DNA of 6,123 bases, taken from Candidatus Saccharimonadota bacterium (GTDB taxonomy: Bacteria; Patescibacteriota; Saccharimonadia; Saccharimonadales; UBA7683). The position numbers were made by a program, and so were the translations under genes. This document shows, piece by piece, positions 1 through 4,704 of this stretch (the first letter of the stretch is position 1; every line of letters begins with the position of its first letter). A model generated the notes under the pieces. The model was not told where the DNA came from. It did no database searches and worked only from the letters and a program-made list of their open reading frames with translations. The stretch lies in NCBI GenBank assembly GCA_018061375.1, contig JAGOUG010000052.1:1-6123 (forward strand), in the 5' to 3' direction.

Positions 1-468
1 AACCATAACATTTGGTAAGGTTTTGTTCTTGTAAAACTGTCCCAGCAAGCCACTAATTACGATTGCAAGAATGGCAGCAGTACCGAAGCTAAGGGTGAGT
101 ATTTTTACAATCGGTTTTTGTGGTTTTATAGCCTGAACTTTTTTTGCACCCGATGACCGCTTTTTACTGTGCGTGCTACCGGTAACCGATGGCTTCTTTG
201 TAGAAACAGTCTCTACTGGCTCATTAGAATCTGGGACGTTGGTGGATACTTCTGTAGGTATTTCTAATACCTCTGACTGATCTTCTGAGACTGGAATGGT
301 ATCTAACTCAGATGCCACTGCTTCGTCTTGAGGTAAATCAACTCTAGTATCTATTGGGGCATCCTCTTCAACAACTAATTCAGGTGATTCTAAAGTTGGC
401 ACCTCAGAATGTTCTGAGGTACTAATCTCATCCAACCTATCTGGTTCCGTACTGTTTTTCTCACCCAT
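1..468 (-). CDS. Single-pass membrane protein with long acidic cytoplasmic tail, N-terminal part only
   Basis: An open frame of 156 codons without a stop starts at an ATG (466-468) and runs off the left edge, so the C-terminal, probably extracellular, part is missing. Three zones are visible. Residues 1 to about 90 are rich in Glu, Asp, Ser, Thr, Val and Pro with no Cys or Trp, and look disordered. Residues about 92-121 are basic (KKPS, SKKRSSGAKK, KPQKPIVK). Residues about 122-143 form one hydrophobic helix (ILTLSFGTAAILAIVISGLL). The basic stretch just before the helix predicts the N-terminus inside the cell. The helix is followed by QFYKNKTLPNVMV, which resembles the start of extracellular VanW/peptidoglycan-binding or L,D-transpeptidase-type domains (often Y..K..PNV.V.G), but too little is present to assign a family. 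No strong Shine-Dalgarno is visible. It follows pyrB on the same strand after 106 bp of AT-rich DNA, so it may have its own promoter. The frame is sure; the function is not recognised. Confidence 0.8.
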   Translation of the reverse strand, partial: MGEKNSTEPDRLDEISTSEHSEVPTLESPELVVEEDAPIDTRVDLPQDEAVASELDTIPVSEDQSEVLEIPTEVSTNVPDSNEPVETVSTKKPSVTGSTHSKKRSSGAKKVQAIKPQKPIVKILTLSFGTAAILAIVISGLLGQFYKNKTLPNVMV

Positions 469-517
469 AAGGTAATACTCTGCTTTTTTCTCTTGAAAGA
501 TCCTTAAAACTAACCTA

Positions 518-543
518 AGTATACGATATTCGTTATAAATATA
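518..543 (-). promoter_or_regulatory. AT-rich candidate promoter with small dyad, upstream of the acidic membrane protein
   Basis: The 106 bp between pyrB and the membrane protein gene are strongly AT-rich. On the minus strand there are three -10-like hexamers: TATACT (518-523), TATAAC (532-537) and TATATT (538-543). None has a convincing -35 at 16-18 bp. An interrupted dyad, TATACGA (520-526) against TCGTTATA (530-537) with one bulged base, overlaps two of them and could be an operator or simply AT-rich chance. No clear intrinsic terminator for pyrB is seen in this gap. Confidence 0.3.
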
Positions 544-574
544 CTATTTATGCTTAAACCCTAAATGTCGAGTA

Positions 575-1489
575 CTATTCACCAAGTATCTGATCGAGCA
601 GCGCCATGCGAACAAACATCCCATTGCCTGCCTGTTCAAAGTATTTTGCCCTGGGGTCTTTGTCTACTTCGACATCAATCTCATCTACTCGAGGTAACGG
701 ATGAAGTACAATTGCCGATTCGGGAAGGTATCTCATAGCCTTATTGTTAATAGAAAACGTCTGAGTAATATTAACACCTTCTGGCAATCGTTCCTTCTGA
801 AGACGTGTCCAATAAACTACGTCAGCTCCTGCAAATGCCAGCTTCATGTCAGACTGTTCTTCAAACGTAACACTATGCTCGGTAAGATATTCTTTAATAT
901 CATCTGCCATCTGAAGCTCAGGAATAGTGTTGAATACGATGTGATTACCCGAAAAACATGCCAGTACTTTACAAAGCGACCGAGCTGTACGACCATGCAG
1001 TAAGTCACCACCTATGACAATTCGTAAATTTGAAAGTTTCTTGTGATGATCCCAAATTGTGTAGGCATCAAGCAGCGACTGAGTCGGATGTTCGCCCTTG
1101 CCATCACCGGCATTAATAATAGGCACTGATGATACTGCGGCTGCCCGTGCCACTTCTCCGGTTTCGTGATGACGGATAACGATTACATCCGGATAATACT
1201 CTGCCAGCACACGTGCAGTGTCTTCAATAGTTTCGCCTTTAGCCGCTGAAGAAAATTCTCGAGCGTTTTCGGTACTTATTACATTCATCCCCATATGTGC
1301 TGCGGCGGCAGCAAACGAAAGCCGTGTTCGTGTAGACGGCTCATAAAAGAGGGTGATTAAAATCTTACCAGCATGTCGCTGTAGTAGTGTTAATTTGTCA
1401 TTCTGGAACTGGGCTCTAATAGAGTCAGTCAAAGCAAAGAGTTCTTCGAGCTGTTTTTTCGTAAATTGGTCAGCTGAAAGAATATGCAT
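575..1489 (-). CDS. pyrB: Aspartate carbamoyltransferase, catalytic chain
   Basis: This cytoplasmic enzyme joins carbamoyl phosphate and L-aspartate to N-carbamoyl-aspartate, the committed step of pyrimidine synthesis. The 304-residue product matches the usual size (E. coli 311). The carbamoyl-phosphate loop EPSTRTRLSF is at 50-59. K84 (SAAKGET) sits where the lysine donated by the neighbouring subunit is expected. R106, then NAGDG...HPTQSLLDAYTI at 127-145 (H134, Q137), GDLLHGRT at 161-168 (R167), YWTRLQKER at 226-234 (R229, Q231) and HPLPRVDEID at 263-272 follow. The RVDEI form marks aspartate rather than ornithine carbamoyltransferase. The usual Glu after STRTRLSF is Ala60. The frame opens further upstream, but overlaps the hydrolase gene there. 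I chose the ATG at 1489 (MHILSADQF); an ATG at 1510 would add MAVVCNA. Neither has a good Shine-Dalgarno. It lies 37 bp after the hydrolase stop and probably shares its transcript. No pyrI, pyrC or carAB is in the window. Confidence 0.95.
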   Translation of the reverse strand: MHILSADQFTKKQLEELFALTDSIRAQFQNDKLTLLQRHAGKILITLFYEPSTRTRLSFAAAAAHMGMNVISTENAREFSSAAKGETIEDTARVLAEYYPDVIVIRHHETGEVARAAAVSSVPIINAGDGKGEHPTQSLLDAYTIWDHHKKLSNLRIVIGGDLLHGRTARSLCKVLACFSGNHIVFNTIPELQMADDIKEYLTEHSVTFEEQSDMKLAFAGADVVYWTRLQKERLPEGVNITQTFSINNKAMRYLPESAIVLHPLPRVDEIDVEVDKDPRAKYFEQAGNGMFVRMALLDQILGE

Positions 1490-1526
1490 CGCATTACATA
1501 CTACCGCCATGTAATTTTTTATGCAA

Positions 1527-1982
1527 CTACACTCTTGGCTGCGTAAACCGAGCAATGTATACAAGTGCCCGACCGTACTTTTCTATCGTTAAAATTCGCT
1601 TTAGTGAAGGGTTCTCAAGGCCAGTAAGATCCATGTTGTCGAACAGATCTGCCCGCTTTACTGCACGGGACCGCTCGTTTACGACCAGGCGCTGAATGTA
1701 CAAATCGTAGTCCATACCTTTCTCTTTGGTGAGCAGTTCAAGCGGAACAATAACTTCATCCGTAAAACCGTCATTCCTCAGGTCAGTAAACGTGAGCGAA
1801 CCGTCGCTATCTTCTATGCTGTCATGCAAGACCGCCACCATCTGCGTTAGCTCTGAGTGCCCCTGCGCCGCTACTGTTCCCATCACTCTCAGCGGATGAT
1901 TTATGTACGGGCTCCCGTCAAACCGTGTTTGCCCTTGGTGTATTTGTGTTGCTATTACCTTGGCTCGCTCTAGTGTTGCCAT
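1527..1982 (-). CDS. Small stand-alone HD-domain (p)ppGpp hydrolase (Mesh1/SpoT hydrolase-like)
   Basis: The product has 151 residues and consists only of the HD hydrolase domain found at the N-terminus of Rel/SpoT. It has no synthetase, TGS or ACT region. Family members are Mn-dependent and remove the 3' pyrophosphate from ppGpp and pppGpp. Visible motifs, in order: HQGQTRFDGSPYINHPLRV at 15-33 (metal ligand H29, with the RF..G.PY lead-in), VLHDSIEDSD at 51-60 (HD at 53-54, ED at 57-58), and KRADLFDNM at 109-117 (D112, N116). All the residues expected for catalysis appear kept. The start ATG at 1982 is chosen because AAAGGAGA sits 6 bases upstream. The frame is open for another 29 codons to a TTG, but that part encodes no domain and forms the structured leader. 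It lies between aspS and pyrB on the same strand with its own promoter candidate. Activity on other nucleotides cannot be excluded. Confidence 0.88.
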   Translation of the reverse strand: MATLERAKVIATQIHQGQTRFDGSPYINHPLRVMGTVAAQGHSELTQMVAVLHDSIEDSDGSLTFTDLRNDGFTDEVIVPLELLTKEKGMDYDLYIQRLVVNERSRAVKRADLFDNMDLTGLENPSLKRILTIEKYGRALVYIARFTQPRV

Positions 1983-1988
1983 AGTTGA

Positions 1989-1996
1989 TCTCCTTT
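1989..1996 (-). promoter_or_regulatory. Strong Shine-Dalgarno of the alarmone hydrolase gene
   Basis: AAAGGAGA lies 6 bases before the ATG at 1982 on the minus strand. It is the best ribosome binding site in the window and fixes the start. Its GGAGA (1989-1993) is complementary to UCUCC at 2007-2011 in the upstream hairpin, so it may be hidden in one fold of the leader. Confidence 0.8.
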
Positions 1997-2014
1997 GGCT
2001 ATTTGTGGAGAAAC

Positions 2015-2040
2015 AAAAAACGGCTCTCCACAAACAACCG
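2015..2040 (-). terminator. Weak alternative terminator-like hairpin inside the hydrolase leader
   Basis: On the minus strand CGGUU (2040 to 2036) can pair with AGCCG (2025 to 2021), including one G-U pair, and is followed directly by six U (2020-2015). The stem is only 5 bp with a 10-base loop, so it would be weak. It competes with both longer hairpins of the leader, which is what a transcription attenuator would do. It may be chance. Confidence 0.25.
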
Positions 2041-2123
2041 ATTAAATGTTGTTTGTGAAGTAACCGCAATGGACGGATCTTTGTATTTCTACAGCGATCC
2101 CGCTGAACCTACTTCTAACTACT

Positions 2124-2152
2124 ACTATACACTAATACTCTAGCACCGTCTA
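2124..2152 (-). promoter_or_regulatory. Candidate sigma70-type promoter for the alarmone hydrolase and pyrB
   Basis: On the minus strand, TAGACG (2147-2152, 4 of 6 to TTGACA) is followed after exactly 17 bp by TATAGT (2124-2129, 5 of 6 to TATAAT). It begins a few bases after the aspS stop codon. Transcription would start near 2117 and give a leader of about 135 bases that contains the whole four-segment structure. A small hairpin, CAGCG/CGCTG (2092-2096 and 2101-2105), also falls inside this leader. Confidence 0.5.
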
Positions 2153-2158
2153 CACTAA

Positions 2159-3469
2159 CTATGGAGTAAGCCGGTTCAAGTCTCGGGGGAAGAGAGTAGC
2201 CTCTTTGACGTTATTTAGGCCGATAGTTTTTTGAACTAAGCGGTCGATGCCGTACCCACAGCCACCATGAACCGGAAGACCATACTTGAATGCTTGGAGG
2301 TAGTGCTTGAAACCTTCGTGCTCTGTGTCAAGGCCGGCATTCTTCATCTGTTCAAGCATTTTTTCATAATTATTTTCACGCAGTGGGACAGTCGCAATCT
2401 CAAGACCACGGAAGAGTAAATCTCCCCAGGCTACGGTGCCATCTCCGTTAAATTTATGGTAGAACTTACCGGCAGCCTTTGGGAAGTTGGTTGCATACAC
2501 TAAATCACTACCGAGTTGTTTACGTGCGTAGTCAGAGATCCAGCGTTCTTCGTCTGGAGTTAAATCCTTATCGTCAGTAACATCGCTTTTGGTGGCCTTT
2601 GTATACATTTCATGAATTTCAGCGATTGTGAACTGTGGAATTTTCTCATCGGTCAATTTCAGTTCAGGTGCGTTAAGGCTCTTTAAGTCTGCCCCGTGCT
2701 CTTCGTACATACGCTTCAAAACATGTTTCGTCATATCAGCTACGAGCCCAAGCACTTCATCGTGTCCTTCAACAAAACCCATTTCAATATCTAGCATTGT
2801 AAGTTCTGTGAGGTGGCGAGTAGTGGCACTCGGTTCTGCGCGGTAACTATGCCCGATTTCAAACACGCGCTCGAAGGCACCAACCATTATTTGCTTATAG
2901 AACTGTGGGCTCTGTGCCAAAGTGGCAGTCTTGCCAAAATAGTCTAATTTAAAGACTTCGGCTCCACCTTCAGTTGGCTCAGCAAGCAACTTTGGGGTGT
3001 CGATTTCGACAAATTCTCGTTCTTGGAGATATTCTCTTATATAACGAGTAAAGCTCGCCCGGATTTTGAATATTTTTTGTTCTTGCAGGTTACGAATGTT
3101 CAGTACGCGATATTCAAATAGGGTGTCGAGGTGTTCTGGTTTGTGACTAATTGGCTTATCAATCTCAATTGGTGGTTCGTCAGTTACCGGTGTAATAACC
3201 TCGAGTGTTGGTTCATGAAGTTCCGCACCGCCCGGTGAGCGGTCATCTTCAAAAACTGTACCCGTAATAGAAAGCACGGTGCCAATCTGAAGGCCTCTGA
3301 GTTTTTCTACTTCCGTTTTATCTTCAACTAGTATCTGCACCAAACCTCTACGGTCACGAAGATTAATAAAGGTTAAACCTCCCATTAATCGTTTTTTATG
3401 AAGCCAACCGCTTACGGTGACTTGTTTACCTATGTGTTCTTTTACTTCAATACTGAGTGTTCGTTTCAT
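2159..3469 (-). CDS. aspS: Aspartyl-tRNA synthetase, archaeal type, probably non-discriminating (Asp/Asn)
   Basis: This class II synthetase charges tRNA-Asp with aspartate in the cytoplasm. The 436-residue length and layout match the archaeal/eukaryotic form; the usual bacterial enzyme is near 590 residues with a GAD insertion, absent here. An N-terminal OB-fold anticodon domain (about 14-95, GWLHKKRLMGGLTFINLRDR) is followed by the catalytic core. It has PTEGGAEVF at 165-173, AQSPQFYKQ at 185-193, motif 2 FEIGHSYRAE at 203-212 with TTRHLTE at 216-222, DLLFRGLEI at 350-358, and motif 3 GCGYGIDRL at 403-411, ending FPRDLNRLTP. H24 and P79 occupy the positions (W26 and K85 in Thermococcus) where, as I recall, His and Pro mark enzymes that also charge tRNA-Asn. 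That predicts GatCAB-dependent repair to Asn-tRNA. The ATG at 3469 is preferred; a TTG directly before it is possible. GGAAG lies 10 bases upstream. The leader is highly structured. Confidence 0.95.
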   Translation of the reverse strand: MKRTLSIEVKEHIGKQVTVSGWLHKKRLMGGLTFINLRDRRGLVQILVEDKTEVEKLRGLQIGTVLSITGTVFEDDRSPGGAELHEPTLEVITPVTDEPPIEIDKPISHKPEHLDTLFEYRVLNIRNLQEQKIFKIRASFTRYIREYLQEREFVEIDTPKLLAEPTEGGAEVFKLDYFGKTATLAQSPQFYKQIMVGAFERVFEIGHSYRAEPSATTRHLTELTMLDIEMGFVEGHDEVLGLVADMTKHVLKRMYEEHGADLKSLNAPELKLTDEKIPQFTIAEIHEMYTKATKSDVTDDKDLTPDEERWISDYARKQLGSDLVYATNFPKAAGKFYHKFNGDGTVAWGDLLFRGLEIATVPLRENNYEKMLEQMKNAGLDTEHEGFKHYLQAFKYGLPVHGGCGYGIDRLVQKTIGLNNVKEATLFPRDLNRLTP

Positions 3470-3496
3470 CAAGTTGTATCTTCCGTTAAATTATTT

Positions 3497-3582
3497 CTGG
3501 TACGCTTTATATGAAAGGACTATATGGTACGCCAGGCCAAGCAAGCCTACGCACGAGTCCTTATATTCATATTTTGTACCAG
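3497..3582 (-). promoter_or_regulatory. Long rod-like hairpin in the aspS 5' leader
   Basis: The 86 bases fold on themselves as five stacked helices around one centre. CTGGTAC (3497-3503) pairs with GTACCAG (3576-3582), 7 bp. ATATGAA (3509-3515) pairs with TTCATAT (3566-3572), 7 bp. AGGACT (3516-3521) pairs with AGTCCT (3556-3561), 6 bp. Then 3527-3532 pairs with 3549-3554 (6 bp, two G-U), and AGGC (3534-3537) pairs with GCCT (3545-3548), closing a 7-base loop. The total is about 30 pairs. Both G-U pairs exist only in the minus-strand RNA, the aspS sense direction. The hairpin ends 27 bases before the aspS ATG. It is not followed by a U-run, so it is not a terminator. It could be a leader control element or a small structured RNA. 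Confidence 0.6.
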
Positions 3583-3598
3583 CTGTATCATCTGTTGT

Positions 3599-3607
3599 AG
3601 TATACCA
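3599..3607 (-). promoter_or_regulatory. Candidate extended -10 promoter of aspS
   Basis: The minus strand reads TGGTATACT, a TGn extension directly before TATACT (5 of 6 to TATAAT). No good -35 is seen at 17 bp, which is common for extended -10 promoters. Transcription would start near 3592, about ten bases before the rod-like hairpin, giving a leader of about 120 bases. Confidence 0.45.
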
Positions 3608-3634
3608 GATACACATTATTAATTCGATTCAATA

Positions 3635-3649
3635 CTGAACTCGGTTCAG
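3635..3649 (-). terminator. Short hairpin after the CBS-protein gene, possible weak terminator
   Basis: CTGAAC (3635-3640) and GTTCAG (3644-3649) form a perfect 6-bp inverted repeat with a 3-base loop, 15 bases after the stop codon of the CBS-protein gene. On the minus strand it is followed by TATTGAAT, which is AT-rich but lacks a real U-run. Its location suits a terminator or mRNA-end stabiliser, and an operator upstream of the aspS promoter is also possible. Confidence 0.35.
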
Positions 3650-3664
3650 GAGAACAGCATAAGG

Positions 3665-4645
3665 CTATTCTTTTACTACGCCAATAAGTTGTTTCAGTAA
3701 ATCAGCAATTGTTACTATTCCGGTAAATTCGCTTTCAAGGTTACGAACAAATAACAAATACTGCTTTTCTTGCAAGAAGGCTTGAACAAGCTCTTCTAGC
3801 GAAGTATCTTCTTCTACCCAGACAAGCTGGGGAGACATAATATCCCTGATTGTACCGTGCAATTTGGCGGTATGAATATCAGCAATATCTCCAATAGACA
3901 GAACCCCCTCAGGTTCAGCGTTCTTTGCCACAACCGGGAAGTAGCCATGTCCATTTTTTTGTAAATCACTCAGGAGTACCGGCCCGAGCGTGGCCATAGG
4001 ATCAACCGTGATGACTCGCTTTTTTAGTGTCATAACGTCTTTGACTACTTTTGTTTCGCTGTCTACTACACTCTTTACCCGTTGCTTCTGGTTTGTATCA
4101 AGAACTGAGTTTGGGAGCTTGTTTATTACGTCTGCAAGTTCTAGCAGGGACGCGGGCTGGTGAAGATTAGTGCGTTTGGGAATGCCAATTACTCGCCAGA
4201 GCGGATGTAAAATTTTTGTAGTCCTGAGCACTACGTCAAGAGTACTATCGAATAATTTTGTTGCTTGAGTACGGACAAGCCTGGTTCTAGAAAGAAGTGT
4301 GATCAACAAAAACAGAAGATGTGCATATACAAAACCGAGGAACGGACCCAGCAGCTCAGACAGAATCAGTATAGATACCGAACCGGCTATTATAAGTTCA
4401 ACTCGCTGGAGCACTCGAACCTCTGGCAATGCTCTGTGAAGAGCCCTACCCAGCCGGGCATCTTCCGCTGATAATGTTTTTAATCGCTCACGAAATACGA
4501 ACTCAGTCATTTCATATTGATCAAGCTTCATGGAGCCGATGAGGAGCATGAACACTTGGTCTAATAATAGAACTACCCAAAGTAATGTTCTCATACCTAA
4601 GAGTGTAACCTTAACGGGTGTATTTGCAAGTATTTTGCCGAGCAC
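3665..4645 (-). CDS. CorC/CNNM-like membrane protein with CBS-domain pair
   Basis: The product has 326 residues if the GTG at 4645 is used. Hydrophobic stretches lie at about 12-38, 83-98 and 101-118. A linker with an amphipathic look follows (about 125-155), then a typical CorC/CNNM hinge (KSVVDSETKVVKDVMTLKKRVITVDP, 191-216). Two CBS motifs come next, about 203-262 and 267-322, with VLSIGDI and GIVTIADLLKQLIG as their ends. The region SELLGPFLGFVYA (96-108) lines up with the GEI.PK region of the DUF21 membrane domain, but the PK is replaced. The C-terminal CorC/HlyC domain is absent. Relatives are linked to Mg2+ or other cation export and resistance, with the CBS pair sensing nucleotide; the substrate here is unknown. 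The GTG has no Shine-Dalgarno. An ATG at 4594 (MRTLLWVV) is an alternative, giving 309 residues. It is divergent from the DsbA-like gene across 59 bp. Confidence 0.8.
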   Translation of the reverse strand: MLGKILANTPVKVTLLGMRTLLWVVLLLDQVFMLLIGSMKLDQYEMTEFVFRERLKTLSAEDARLGRALHRALPEVRVLQRVELIIAGSVSILILSELLGPFLGFVYAHLLFLLITLLSRTRLVRTQATKLFDSTLDVVLRTTKILHPLWRVIGIPKRTNLHQPASLLELADVINKLPNSVLDTNQKQRVKSVVDSETKVVKDVMTLKKRVITVDPMATLGPVLLSDLQKNGHGYFPVVAKNAEPEGVLSIGDIADIHTAKLHGTIRDIMSPQLVWVEEDTSLEELVQAFLQEKQYLLFVRNLESEFTGIVTIADLLKQLIGVVKE

Positions 4646-4659
4646 TGACTAGTTGTATT

Positions 4660-4688
4660 GTGATAAAATAGTCAGTACTAGACGTAAA
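4660..4688 (-). promoter_or_regulatory. Candidate promoter of the CBS-protein gene
   Basis: On the minus strand TTTACG (4683-4688, 4 of 6 to TTGACA) lies 17 bp before TATCAC (4660-4665, 4 of 6 to TATAAT). It would start transcription near 4653, only a few bases before the GTG at 4645, so either the mRNA is nearly leaderless or the ATG at 4594 is the true start. It overlaps the divergent promoter on the other strand. The match is weak. Confidence 0.3.
4661..4669 (+). promoter_or_regulatory. Candidate extended -10 promoter of the DsbA-like gene
   Basis: TGATAAAAT is a TGn extension followed by TAAAAT (5 of 6 to TATAAT). No -35 at the usual spacing is evident. Transcription would begin near 4676, giving a leader of about 30 bases with the Shine-Dalgarno AAAGGA at 4691-4696, eight bases before the ATG. 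It overlaps the opposite-strand promoter candidate, so the two genes may be controlled together. Confidence 0.45.
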
Positions 4689-4704
4689 CTAAAGGATCTT
4701 ATAC

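Larger units (their letters stand above)
1989..2057 (-). promoter_or_regulatory. Four-segment switch-like 5' leader of the alarmone hydrolase gene
   Basis: Read as minus-strand RNA, segment 1 (CACAAACAAC, 2057 to 2048) pairs perfectly over 10 bp with segment 2 (GUUGUUUGUG, 2038 to 2029), with a 9-base loop. The same segment 2 (UUUGUGGAGA, 2034 to 2025) pairs perfectly over 10 bp with segment 3 (UCUCCACAAA, 2011 to 2002), with a 13-base loop. Segment 3 (UCUCC, 2011 to 2007) also pairs with the Shine-Dalgarno GGAGA (1993 to 1989), and GUU (2014-2012) with AAC (1986-1984) extends this past a 2-base bulge. If 1:2 forms, segment 3 is free to hide the ribosome site; if 2:3 forms, the site is free. 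This geometry is like translational attenuators. The pairings are seen; regulation is inferred. No known riboswitch class was recognised. Confidence 0.55.

Noticed and set aside
701..1003. Plus-strand open frame of 100 codons
   Set aside because: It lies wholly opposite pyrB, whose conserved motifs occupy the region, and has no recognisable domain.
1490..1564. Longer PyrB start (MYTLLGLRSQECSC...)
   Set aside because: It overlaps the end of the hydrolase gene, has no similarity to known PyrB N-termini and no ribosome site; the ATG at 1489 gives the family length.
2000..2032. Short leader peptide ORF (GTG, VESRFLFLHK, TAG) before the hydrolase gene
   Set aside because: It has a weak start with no Shine-Dalgarno and only ten codons; it would suit an attenuator, but nothing else supports it.
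1983..2069. N-terminal extension of the alarmone hydrolase by 29 codons to a TTG
   Set aside because: The extension has no domain character, starts at a TTG without a ribosome site, and contains the leader hairpins; the ATG at 1982 has an excellent Shine-Dalgarno.
2628..2846. Plus-strand open frame of 72 codons
   Set aside because: It is antisense to the aspS catalytic core, with Ser-rich composition typical of a shadow frame.
3470..3600. T-box riboswitch before aspS
   Set aside because: No T-box consensus (AGGGUGGNACCGCG-like) or terminator/antiterminator pair is present; UGGCGUACC is only a loose resemblance.
3417..3638. Plus-strand open frame of 73 codons across the aspS leader
   Set aside because: It overlaps the aspS start and leader and has no ribosome site or domain; the structured RNA explains the region better.
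4265..4471. Plus-strand open frame of 68 codons
   Set aside because: It is antisense to the membrane part of the CBS protein, with no domain or start signal.
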